NCBI GenBank assembly: GCA_029237775.1
Contig: JAQZBR010000001.1
Location: 124,001-188,000, forward strand
Source: Bacteroidota bacterium
Lineage (GTDB): Bacteria; Bacteroidota; Bacteroidia; 2-12-FULL-35-15
Direction: 5' to 3'
Length of the DNA: 64,000 nucleotides
How positions within the stretch are numbered: the stretch's first letter is position 1; each line of letters begins with the position of its first letter. The translations under genes were made by a program, and so were the position numbers. The notes beneath the pieces were generated by a model. It was given only the letters and a program-made list of their open reading frames with translations, was not told where the DNA came from and did not search any database. Shown in pieces: positions 1-7,624 of this stretch.

Positions 1-1
1 A

Positions 2-433
2 AGGGACAATAATCCGCACATGAAACCAACAACGGTTGATGATTACAGAACTAAACCGGTTGACCGCGGGAGCATGAATTCGAAGCCGGTATCGCCTGCT
101 CACAGGGGTGACAATAACAATGTCAATACGCGTCCTGATAATTCAGTTACTCCGGAAAGAACTAAGCCGTCACGTAATGACAGGCCGGTTTATAACGACC
201 GTCCAAGCGTTACTCCTTCAAAAGAGAAACCTGCCGACAAGCCACGTGATAATAACCAGCAGTCGCGCCCGGCAGAGAGAAATGAGCGCCCGCAGCAACG
301 TTACGACAATAAGCCGGTTGAAAAACCGAATTATGAGCAACCACGCCAAAGTACTGCTCCGGCTTCAAGTCCGGCACCATCTAATAGCAATCCAAGAAAT
401 CAGGGTTCCACCTCAGGGCCAAGAAAGAGATAA
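2..433 (+). CDS. C-terminal part of a disordered Pro/Arg/Asn-rich protein (5' end outside window)
   Basis: The frame is open from the left edge of the window, and the first ATG (position 20) has no stop before it, so the true start is probably outside. The visible part, about 143 residues, is low complexity: rich in Pro, Arg, Asn, Lys and Ser, with recurring 'KPV', 'NDRP' and 'ERP' units and no hydrophobic core. That is typical of a disordered tail of a secreted or envelope protein. It ends 12 bases before the OmpP1-like gene and may share its transcript. No domain is recognised and no function is proposed. The frame is probably real because it is open to the edge and ends just before the next gene. 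Confidence 0.5.
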   Translation, partial: RDNNPHMKPTTVDDYRTKPVDRGSMNSKPVSPAHRGDNNNVNTRPDNSVTPERTKPSRNDRPVYNDRPSVTPSKEKPADKPRDNNQQSRPAERNERPQQRYDNKPVEKPNYEQPRQSTAPASSPAPSNSNPRNQGSTSGPRKR

Positions 434-445
434 ACAATACTTAAC

Positions 446-1894
446 ATGAAGAAAATAATCTTTACAGGAGGTTTTGGATTGTTATGTTCCATCTTCTCCT
501 TTGCTCAAAATGATATCGATGCGATGCGTTATTCCCAAACCACTTTTGGTGGCACAGCACGCTTTAATTCCATGGCAGGATCGATGGGAGCCATTGGCGG
601 TGATTTTTCAACCCTAAGCTTCAACCCTGCCGGGATCGGAGTATTTCGCAGATCAGAATTTTCGTTTACTGCGCCCTCGTTGGTATATAAAAATACTTCA
701 TCCAGTTACCTTGGAAAGAATGCGGGTGATACAAAACTGAGTGTAAACATCGGAAACATAGGTTTGGTGGGAACGATCGTTTTAAAAGACACCAGCAGCG
801 GGTGGAAATCTGTTAATATCGGTGTCGGTTATAACAGGACTAATGATTTTAATTACAGAATGGATATCACCGGGAATAATAAAGAGAGTTCGCTCCTGGA
901 TGTATTTGCAGCTGATGCGAACAACACAGTTGATCCTGATAAATTCGATGGATTTTCTACAGGACTTGCCTGGACCACTTATCTCATCAATCCCTCTTTC
1001 CTTGATACAACACAATACGATCATGTAATTTATAACTACGGCCAGACTCAAAGAAAAACGGTAGAATCAAGTGGACACATGGGAGAATTCACTGCGAGCT
1101 TTGGCGGAAACTATAAGGAGAAGTTAATGGTTGGCGCAACAGTCGGGCTTATAAAGGCCCGATATGAGGAAGAATCCAACTACCAGGAATATGATGAGTT
1201 TGATTCGATTCAGTATTTTGAGTCGTTCAACTATGTGAATAAGCTATCAAGTGTAGGAACGGGAGTAAATGTTAAACTTGGGATGATCGTAAAACCGAAC
1301 GACTGGCTGAGATTGGGATTGGCATTCCATACACCGGGCGCTATTTGGTTCAGCGATCATTACAGCAGCACAATGAATTCCGATCTTGAAGATGGTTACA
1401 CGTATGCTGACAGTTCGCAGGACGGATCGTTCAGATACTCTGTTATTACCCCATACAGGGCAATAGCAAGTGCGGGATTCATAATCAATAAAACTGCTTT
1501 GATCAATATTGATTATGAATATGTTGATTATTCCACAGCACAGCTCAATTCTCATCCTAATGTTTTCACGGACGTAAATTCCGGAATCCGTTCAAAATAC
1601 AAGGCCACCGGAAACCTGCGTGTAGGGGGTGAAGTTCGCTTGGATCCAATCGCACTTAGAGCGGGTTACGCTATGTATGGCAGCCCTTTCCGCAACGGTG
1701 ATAACAGCACCGCTTTCAGATCAAGCTATACGGCAGGGATCGGATACCGGTTAAACCATTTTTTCATGGATTTCGCCTATGTGCTTGGCAAATATTCCGA
1801 AACCAGCTATTTGTATGACCCTGGCATTTCTAAGCCGGTAAGAAGCAATTATAGAAGCTCGTCTTTTATTCTGAGCCTCGGTTTTCGCTGGTAA
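446..1894 (+). CDS. OmpP1/FadL/TodX-like outer-membrane barrel protein
   Basis: A 482-residue protein with a cleavable signal peptide (MKKIIFTGGFGLLCSIFSFA, then Q). The mature N-terminus has the pattern seen in FadL/OmpP1-type channels of Bacteroidetes: 'ARFNSMAGSMGAIGGDFSTL' followed by 'NPAGIGVFRRSE'. The rest is alternating amphipathic beta strands ending in an aromatic C-terminal residue (SLGFRW), as expected for insertion by BAM. The family moves hydrophobic molecules across the outer membrane, but many Bacteroidetes members have no assigned substrate. It is followed by its own hairpin terminator at 1917-1952. Family assignment is fairly sure; substrate is unknown. Confidence 0.8.
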   Translation: MKKIIFTGGFGLLCSIFSFAQNDIDAMRYSQTTFGGTARFNSMAGSMGAIGGDFSTLSFNPAGIGVFRRSEFSFTAPSLVYKNTSSSYLGKNAGDTKLSVNIGNIGLVGTIVLKDTSSGWKSVNIGVGYNRTNDFNYRMDITGNNKESSLLDVFAADANNTVDPDKFDGFSTGLAWTTYLINPSFLDTTQYDHVIYNYGQTQRKTVESSGHMGEFTASFGGNYKEKLMVGATVGLIKARYEEESNYQEYDEFDSIQYFESFNYVNKLSSVGTGVNVKLGMIVKPNDWLRLGLAFHTPGAIWFSDHYSSTMNSDLEDGYTYADSSQDGSFRYSVITPYRAIASAGFIINKTALINIDYEYVDYSTAQLNSHPNVFTDVNSGIRSKYKATGNLRVGGEVRLDPIALRAGYAMYGSPFRNGDNSTAFRSSYTAGIGYRLNHFFMDFAYVLGKYSETSYLYDPGISKPVRSNYRSSSFILSLGFRW

Positions 1895-1916
1895 ATTTTG
1901 TTGTTTGTGATTGCAG

Positions 1917-1952
1917 GAACGCCTCTCTGAAATCAGGGAGGCGTTCTTGTTT
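1917..1952 (+). terminator. Rho-independent terminator after the OmpP1-like gene
   Basis: A 14-base stem (1917-1930 paired with 1933-1946, one G-T type mismatch) closes a 2-base loop and is followed by a T-rich run. It lies 22 bases after the stop of the OmpP1-like gene. Confidence 0.75.
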
Positions 1953-2023
1953 AAATAAAATGTTAATAACTTTTGTTTTTGTTAATAAATAGTTTAATTT
2001 TATTATATCAAAAACCTATTAAC

Positions 2024-2803
2024 ATGAAAATCAACATCTTTGTAGTAGCAGTTTTTCTTACTCCTTCTCTCTATTCTCAGCCAAAGCAGTTAGGTAAACC
2101 AGGTGATTGGTCGAATACAATAAAAGCCGTTGAATCAAACGGTAAGATCTACGCGGTAGAAAATTCCGGAACTTTAACGGTAACCGATCTATCCTCAGGT
2201 GTTATAAAACCTCTTGGACATCCGGACTACCAAAGCACGAATTTGATATTCGCAAATAATAATCAGCTTTACACCATTGACACGGGCGGAACACTATATT
2301 CTGTTAGTACGGTGGACGGCTCCTGGAAGCGCGTTGTGGAAGAGGCTAATTGGCCTAACACGGTCACAGCTGCCGTATTGGGCAATAAATTATATACGGT
2401 TAACAAAAAAGGGGTACTGACAGCCACTGATCTTTCAAATGGAGCTCAGGTTCAGGTCGGGAATGTCGATTTTCTCGAGATAATCAGGTTATGGTCTGCA
2501 AATGGCAAGCTATACAGCCATGATAAGAGTGGAACCTTGTATGAGGTAAATATTATGGATGGGAGCTCCAAACAGATTGGAGCGACTGAGGGATGGGCCG
2601 ATACAAAAACCGGAGTAGTAATTAATAATATGTTGTATACAGTTGAATCAAGTGGTACACTATATGAAACTGATCTGACGACCGGAAAGTGGAAGCAAAT
2701 AGGAAATTCCGAGTTTCAAAACACTCTTTTAATGACGGGTGCCGGAAGCAGGATCCATACAATTGATTCATTTGGATCCCTCAACGAAATCGCAATCCAA
2801 TAA
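2024..2803 (+). CDS. Secreted protein of six ~41-residue propeller-like repeats
   Basis: The frame opens at 1973, but ATG 2024 is preferred because it starts a clear signal peptide (MKINIFVVAVFLTPSLYS, then Q). The mature 241 residues are six consecutive units of about 41 residues with the pattern 'xxLYTVxxxGTLYxxDLxxGxxKQIG'. Units 1, 3 and 5 begin with a Trp-containing turn (GDWSN, ANWPN, GWADT), while units 2, 4 and 6 carry an aromatic at the same place (PDYQS, VDFLE, SEFQN). The protein therefore looks like three copies of a two-repeat block. This suggests a six-bladed, lectin- or LVIVD-like beta propeller exported to periplasm or surface. No CTD or lipobox is seen. No specific function is proposed. 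Confidence 0.75.
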   Translation: MKINIFVVAVFLTPSLYSQPKQLGKPGDWSNTIKAVESNGKIYAVENSGTLTVTDLSSGVIKPLGHPDYQSTNLIFANNNQLYTIDTGGTLYSVSTVDGSWKRVVEEANWPNTVTAAVLGNKLYTVNKKGVLTATDLSNGAQVQVGNVDFLEIIRLWSANGKLYSHDKSGTLYEVNIMDGSSKQIGATEGWADTKTGVVINNMLYTVESSGTLYETDLTTGKWKQIGNSEFQNTLLMTGAGSRIHTIDSFGSLNEIAIQ

Positions 2804-2879
2804 CCCATTAATATTCCGTTTTTATTAGCATGAAATGGCCATTGAGCCATTATCCATCTATCTCCTGCTGTTCTCTTCG

Positions 2880-2887
2880 TAACTTTG
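2880..2887 (+). promoter_or_regulatory. Bacteroidetes -7 box (TAACTTTG)
   Basis: Exact match to the Bacteroidetes sigma-factor -7 consensus TAnnTTTG, 25 bases before the ATG at 2913. No convincing -33 TTTG element is seen at normal spacing, so this rests on the -7 box and its position. Confidence 0.4.
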
Positions 2888-2912
2888 TAGAAACATTCAG
2901 AAAGGGAGAATT

Positions 2913-3347
2913 ATGAAAACGAATGCAAAATCAATCATGGCATTTTCTATTGCACTTGCCGCTTTAGCTTTTCTGGCCTTTAAAAAATCAGAAAACAAGA
3001 GGCTGAGTGAAGTTAGATCTCTGATCACACAAGGAAAATGGAGGGTTAATCTATACCGTGATAATGGTGCAGACGAAACCAACAATTTTACCGGTTATGA
3101 ATTTCAGTTTAAACCTAACGGTACACTTGTAGCTTTTAAAGAAAACACAAAGATGAGTGGTCACTGGAAGAGTATTCTTGAGGATCGAACTCCGAGATTG
3201 TATATTGATTTTGATTCTGCTTCACATTTGGATGAATTATCCGAGGACTGGCAGGTCAAACAACACGGCTCTGATACACTTGAGTTGGAAGATATAACAA
3301 CCGGACATGGAGGCACAGATTATTTAAGCCTTCAGAAGATCTCATAA
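2913..3347 (+). CDS. Lipocalin-like conserved Bacteroidetes protein
   Basis: 144 residues with an N-terminal hydrophobic segment (residues 8-24), likely a signal anchor or uncleaved signal. After it comes a compact beta-rich domain with 'GKWRVNLYRDNGADET', 'YEFQFKPNGTLVA' and 'LEDITTGHGGTDYLSLQK'. This arrangement (a W after a short helix, a field of strands, and a C-terminal 'GGTDYL' strand) is common in Bacteroidetes proteins described as lipocalin-like. A purine-rich AAGGGAGAA precedes the ATG. It stands alone between two hairpins and converges on the zinc-ribbon gene. Ligand unknown. Confidence 0.7.
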   Translation: MKTNAKSIMAFSIALAALAFLAFKKSENKRLSEVRSLITQGKWRVNLYRDNGADETNNFTGYEFQFKPNGTLVAFKENTKMSGHWKSILEDRTPRLYIDFDSASHLDELSEDWQVKQHGSDTLELEDITTGHGGTDYLSLQKIS

Positions 3348-3370
3348 CTGATAGTTTAATAAAAACCAAA

Positions 3371-3399
3371 GCGCCCATCTTTAAAGGATGGGCGCTTTT
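3371..3399. terminator. Bidirectional terminator between convergent genes
   Basis: Perfect 9-base stem GCGCCCATC (3371-3379) with GATGGGCGC (3387-3395), 7-base loop, T run on the plus side and an A-rich stretch on the other. It serves both the lipocalin-like gene (+) and the zinc-ribbon gene (-). Confidence 0.85.
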
Positions 3400-3416
3400 A
3401 TTGTATTTAAGTTTTG

Positions 3417-4181
3417 TTATGCTTTAACGGGCTTTCCTGTCAGGATGTCTGCGTCTACCAGGATTCTTCCGCAATGTTCACATACAATAACTTTTTTATG
3501 TGTACGGATGTCCAATTGACGCTGTGGCGGGATCTTGTTGAAGCATCCACCGCAAGCGTCACGCTCTACAGTAACAACACCTAATCCGTTCATTACATTT
3601 CCGCGGATACGCTTATAAGCATTTAATAAACGATCTTCGATCATAGATTCGGAATTCTTGGATTTCTTCAATAAAGATTCCTCTTCTTTTTCCGTTTCAG
3701 CAACGATCTCAGCAAGTTCTTTTTGCTTTAATTTCAGATCTTTCTGTCTTTCTTTTAATTCTTCTTCAGAAGTTTCAATGATCTCTTTTTTAGCGATCAT
3801 GTTCGCTTTGAATTCTTTGATACGCTTCTCAGCCAGCTGGATCTCAAGATTTTGGAATTCGATCTCTTTAGTGATAGCATCGTACTCACGATTATTACGA
3901 ACCTTACCTTGCTGTGCTTCGTATTTTTTGATCAGGGCAGCTGCATCCTTCATCACATTCTTTTTATCAGCTATCCCATCTTCCATTGCTTTTAACTCCT
4001 CAGTAAGATTGTTCACACGCGTTTCAAGGCCCGCAACAATGTCTTCAAGGTCTCTTACTTCCAAAGGCAACTCCCCTCTTACAGTTCTGATCTTATCAAT
4101 TTTTGAGTCGATCTGTTGTAATTCAAACAATGTTCTCAATTTTTCTTCTACAGAAATATCGTCAGTTTTAGCTTTTGCCAT
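3417..4181 (-). CDS. Coiled-coil protein with C-terminal C4 zinc ribbon (CT398-like)
   Basis: 254 residues. Residues about 12-190 are almost entirely heptad-like and highly charged (long alpha-helical hairpin). The C-terminus carries a four-cysteine zinc ribbon: 'CGGC' about residue 211 and 'CEHC' about residue 235, with the conserved 'IPPQRQLDIR' between them. This is the family of zinc-ribbon proteins with an extended coiled coil thought to bind nucleic acid, often beside Nif3-like genes in Bacteroidetes. Here it starts 2 bases after the stop of the Nif3-like gene, so the two are almost certainly one operon. Molecular role is not established for the family. Confidence 0.85.
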   Translation of the reverse strand: MAKAKTDDISVEEKLRTLFELQQIDSKIDKIRTVRGELPLEVRDLEDIVAGLETRVNNLTEELKAMEDGIADKKNVMKDAAALIKKYEAQQGKVRNNREYDAITKEIEFQNLEIQLAEKRIKEFKANMIAKKEIIETSEEELKERQKDLKLKQKELAEIVAETEKEEESLLKKSKNSESMIEDRLLNAYKRIRGNVMNGLGVVTVERDACGGCFNKIPPQRQLDIRTHKKVIVCEHCGRILVDADILTGKPVKA

Positions 4182-4183
4182 TT

Positions 4184-5281
4184 TTATAAATAGTTTATTG
4201 GATTTGTATTAATTTTTGACAAATGGAGTGCAAATGTACTAAATTTTTTCTTTAATATATCATAAAATAGCTCGGCAGTGAACTGCTCGCTTTCGTAATG
4301 ACCAACATCAGCTATAACCAATTGATTTTCAGCATCAAAGAACTGATGGTATTTGAAGTCTGCGGTAACAAAAACATCCGCTCCAGACCTCATAGCATCC
4401 TTCAGCATAAAACTTCCGGAACCTCCACAAACCGCAACCTTCCTGACCTTCTTGTCTCTCAGCGCAGTGTACCTGATACAATCTGCTTTCATTTCCCGCT
4501 TCAGGAGCTGAAGAAAGGCCATTTCATCCATTTCCGTGATCTCCCCTATTATTCCACCGCCTACATACTGATTATGATTATGCAGAGGGATCAAATCATA
4601 GGCAACTTCTTCATACGGGTGAGCCTTGATCATTGCAGAAAGTACACGGTTCTCCAGATGAGACGGTAAAATCGTTTCTATTTTTGTTTCCTTCTCATGA
4701 TGCTGCTCTCCCGGCTTGCCCACGTAAGGATCAGCGTTTTTTCCTGCTTTAAAAGTTCCCGTTCCGCTTGTATTAAAGCTGCATTCGTCATAGTCACCGA
4801 TAGCACCCGCACCGGCATTAAACAGCGCTTTCCTTACCACTTCCGCTTTATCATCCGGACAGAATGTTATTAATCGCTTTAGTTTATCTTTTGCAGGAAT
4901 AAGAATCCTGCAGTTTTTTAATCCAAGCTTTTCAGCTATTTTCCCATTCACCCCTTCCGGTATATTGTCGAGATTCGTATGTGCGGCATAAATTGCTATG
5001 TTATTGCGAATAGCTTTTATGATCACTCTTTCAACATAATTTTTGCCGTTAAACTTCTTTAATCCCGAAAAAACTATTGGATGATGCGCGATTACAAGGT
5101 TACAGTTCAGCGAAATTGCCTCATCGATAACGCTTTCAATACTGTCGAGACAGATCAATGCCCCGGTGATCTCCATATCAGGTTCACCGCAAATCAGACC
5201 TGCGTTATCGTAACTTTCCTGATATGCAAGCGGAGCTATTGACTCCAGATGTGAGGTGATCTCTCTTAATTTTAGTTTCAT
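4184..5281 (-). CDS. Nif3-like dinuclear metal-centre protein
   Basis: The frame is open to 5368, but the ATG at 5281 begins the normal family N-terminus (MKLKLREITSHLESIAPL), so 29 residues of upstream read-through are left out. The protein is 365 residues. Metal-ligand motifs of the family are visible: 'LVIAHHPIVFSGLKK' and 'AAHTNLD' near the N-terminus, 'GHYESEQF' near the C-terminus. The middle (roughly residues 130-225) is the extra PII/CutA-like domain of the long Nif3 form. The family forms hexameric toroids with two metal ions per subunit; its substrate is unsettled and it has been suggested to act as a GTP cyclohydrolase-like or nucleotide-related hydrolase. First gene of a two-gene operon with the zinc-ribbon protein. 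Confidence 0.92.
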   Translation of the reverse strand: MKLKLREITSHLESIAPLAYQESYDNAGLICGEPDMEITGALICLDSIESVIDEAISLNCNLVIAHHPIVFSGLKKFNGKNYVERVIIKAIRNNIAIYAAHTNLDNIPEGVNGKIAEKLGLKNCRILIPAKDKLKRLITFCPDDKAEVVRKALFNAGAGAIGDYDECSFNTSGTGTFKAGKNADPYVGKPGEQHHEKETKIETILPSHLENRVLSAMIKAHPYEEVAYDLIPLHNHNQYVGGGIIGEITEMDEMAFLQLLKREMKADCIRYTALRDKKVRKVAVCGGSGSFMLKDAMRSGADVFVTADFKYHQFFDAENQLVIADVGHYESEQFTAELFYDILKKKFSTFALHLSKINTNPINYL

Positions 5282-5387
5282 AACCATTAAATAAATAATT
5301 GCAAATGTATCAATTTGAACCGGAAGATGATCCTGTGCAGAACATTCGCAGATATTCACATTCCACATTAATTCGTATTTTTAAGCT

Positions 5388-6482
5388 GTGAAGTTTTTAC
5401 GCATTATAGCTTTTCCTTTCTCGATTGTTTACGGCCTGATCCTGGGAATCCGTAATAAGCTCTATGATTTTGGTGTACTCCCTTCTAAAGAATTCAAAAC
5501 TCCAATAATTTCGGTCGGAAATCTCTGTGTAGGGGGCACAGGCAAAACACCACATATTGAATATCTCATCCGTCTGCTTAAAAGTGAATTTTACATCGCC
5601 ACCCTCAGCCGGGGATATGGACGTAAAACAAACGGGTTTATTATTTCCGACATGAACTCAACCGCGAATGAAATTGGCGATGAGCCTTTGCAATTCAAGC
5701 GAAAATTCAATAACGTCCGTGTTTCTGTGGATGCTAAAAGAGTGAGAGGAATTCAAAAACTTAAAGAAAACTACCCTTCGCTTCAAGCCATTTTACTCGA
5801 TGATGCTTTTCAGCACAGAGCTGTAAAGCCGGGACTTTCCATCCTCCTTACAGATTACAGCAAGCTTTATGTAAATGATTTTATAATGCCGAGCGGTAGT
5901 TTACGCGAGTCGAAAAAAGGTGCTATCCGTGCCGACATCATAGTGGTCACAAAGTGTCCGGTCATACTTTTACCGATCGAACGCAAGAGGCTTATCAATG
6001 AACTGAAGCCAATGCCTCACCAGAGGATTTACTTTTCTTATATACGGTATGGGGACTTCCAGCCTTTGTGCAGCGATGAAAAGAATCCATTCACCAAAGA
6101 GTATTATTTCGAACGAAATTACTCGGTGCTTTTACTTACTGGAATTGCCAACACTTCACCTTTAGAATACTACCTGAAAGATAAGATCAAGAATATTCAT
6201 AGAGCCAAATATCCTGACCATCATCACTTCAGCAGAAGCGATATGGAAAATATTAAAAAAATATTTGATAATATTGCAGCCCCGAATAAGATCATCTTAA
6301 CCACTGAAAAAGATGCGATGCGCTTGCGAAGTCCTGAATATACAGATGCTTTAAGAGGCCTTCCTGTTTTTTACATACCGATCGAGATCGACTTTCATGA
6401 CAAGGATAAAGAACAATTTAATGAACAGATAATACACTATGTTAGAGCAAATCAAAAGTACAGCAACGTATATACAAAGTAA
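5388..6482 (+). CDS. lpxK: Tetraacyldisaccharide 4'-kinase
   Basis: 364 residues. LpxK phosphorylates the 4' position of the tetraacyldisaccharide-1-phosphate precursor of lipid A at the inner membrane. The N-terminal hydrophobic membrane-associated helix (residues 1-25) is followed by the P-loop 'VGNLCVGGTGKTPH' (GGTGKT at 49-54), 'LSRGYGRKTNG' and 'AILLDDAFQHRAV', the LpxK DDxxQH signature. The start is a GTG; no ATG gives a complete N-terminus. It is divergent from the Nif3 gene, and its last 44 bases overlap the purine nucleoside phosphorylase gene, so translational coupling is likely. lpxH of the same pathway lies 9 kb downstream. Confidence 0.93.
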   Translation: MKFLRIIAFPFSIVYGLILGIRNKLYDFGVLPSKEFKTPIISVGNLCVGGTGKTPHIEYLIRLLKSEFYIATLSRGYGRKTNGFIISDMNSTANEIGDEPLQFKRKFNNVRVSVDAKRVRGIQKLKENYPSLQAILLDDAFQHRAVKPGLSILLTDYSKLYVNDFIMPSGSLRESKKGAIRADIIVVTKCPVILLPIERKRLINELKPMPHQRIYFSYIRYGDFQPLCSDEKNPFTKEYYFERNYSVLLLTGIANTSPLEYYLKDKIKNIHRAKYPDHHHFSRSDMENIKKIFDNIAAPNKIILTTEKDAMRLRSPEYTDALRGLPVFYIPIEIDFHDKDKEQFNEQIIHYVRANQKYSNVYTK

Positions 6483-7251
6483 GATCGGGTTTGCGCCTGA
6501 GATCGGAATTATACTGGGCACTGGCCTTGGGGGGCTTGTTAAAGAAATAAACATCCAACATACTATCCCTTATGAAGAGATCCCGAACTTCCCTGTATCT
6601 ACAGTGGAAGGTCATTCAGGAAAACTTATTTTCGGTGAGCTCGGAGGCAAAAAAGTTGTAGCGATGCAGGGACGGTTTCATTTTTACGAAGGCTACAACA
6701 TGCAACAGGTAACATATCCTGTACGTGTCATGAAGTTTTTAGGGATTGAAAAACTTTTCGTTTCAAACGCATCGGGAGGTGTCAATTCAGCGTTTGAAAT
6801 AGGAGACCTTATGATCATCAACGACCATATAAATTTTTTCCCTTCACATCCACTTACAGGTAAAAACATTGCTGAGCTTGGCCCACGCTTTCCAGACATG
6901 AGCGAGGCATACAGCAAGGAACTCATAACAAAAGCAAAAAAAGTTGCAGCAGCAAACAAGATCAAAGTTCAGGAAGGAGTTTATCTCGGTTTGTCGGGAC
7001 CAACATTCGAAACCCCCGCTGAATACAGAATGGTAAAAATCCTGGGCGCTGATGCCGTTGGAATGAGTACCGTTCCTGAAGTTATAGTAGCACGTCACAT
7101 GGGGATTCCTTGCTTTGCCATCTCGATTATTACCGACCTGGGTGTTGAAGGAAAGATCGTTGAAGTGACGCATGAGGAGGTTCAGCATGTTGCTTCTCTT
7201 GCAGAGAAGAAAATGACGCTTATTATGAAGGAATTGATGAAGGAGTTATAG
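6439..7251 (+). CDS. Purine-nucleoside phosphorylase
   Basis: 270 residues, full length for the trimeric PNP family. It cleaves (deoxy)inosine or guanosine with phosphate to give base and ribose-1-phosphate for purine salvage. Motifs in order: 'IGIILGTGLGGLVKEI' (phosphate loop), 'VEGHSGKL', 'QGRFHFYEGY', 'SNASGGVN', 'GLSGPTFETPAEYR' (base-binding region with the conserved Glu) and 'GMSTVPEVIVARH'. The start lies inside the end of lpxK (44-base overlap in another frame) and no later ATG keeps the N-terminal helix, so the overlap is probably real. Paralogous MTA phosphorylases share this fold; motif details fit PNP better. Confidence 0.92.
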   Translation: MLEQIKSTATYIQSKIGFAPEIGIILGTGLGGLVKEINIQHTIPYEEIPNFPVSTVEGHSGKLIFGELGGKKVVAMQGRFHFYEGYNMQQVTYPVRVMKFLGIEKLFVSNASGGVNSAFEIGDLMIINDHINFFPSHPLTGKNIAELGPRFPDMSEAYSKELITKAKKVAAANKIKVQEGVYLGLSGPTFETPAEYRMVKILGADAVGMSTVPEVIVARHMGIPCFAISIITDLGVEGKIVEVTHEEVQHVASLAEKKMTLIMKELMKEL

Positions 7252-7624
7252 TACTTCCTTTTTGACAAAAGCTAAGTAAAATGAAAATCAAGGCTGAACG
7301 ATTCCTTCCCGCCTCTTCTGATTGTTTCGAAGTTCTAAACTTCGAGGACTAAAGCTCGAAGCAGGCCTTCTGAAATAATCAGTTTCACCCTTATCGACAT
7401 CGCGTTCAGCCGTGGCCCGCCCTCGCCTCCGTAGTTATTTTATGAATAAAAAGATTCCACTATTCAGAACTTAGGCCTTTGATTTGGAACAGGCATGCAT
7501 CTCATAACGGGCTTCGGGGTAAGAATAAAGAAAATGAACGGCTTGTAATTTCAAATTCAACTACACAGTCAAATCATTACTTATACCCTTATATTTTATA
7601 TCTTTATATACCAAACATCGCAAA
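7252..7624. other. 373-base gap with one short hairpin and no gene
   Basis: No convincing reading frame. A 7-base inverted repeat, TCGAAGT (7328-7334) with ACTTCGA (7340-7346), lies mid-gap without a T run, so it is not a good terminator. The last 60 bases before the next ATG are AT-rich and contain TATCTTTA, a 7-of-8 match to the TAnnTTTG box, a plausible promoter for the M1 peptidase gene. Confidence 0.5.

Noticed and set aside
3658-4212. 184-codon plus-strand frame opposite the zinc-ribbon gene
   Set aside because: Antisense shadow of the Lys/Glu-rich coiled coil, giving a Ser/Phe-rich translation without family features.
7328-7346. Hairpin after the PNP gene as a terminator
   Set aside because: The stem is only 7 bases and no T run follows.
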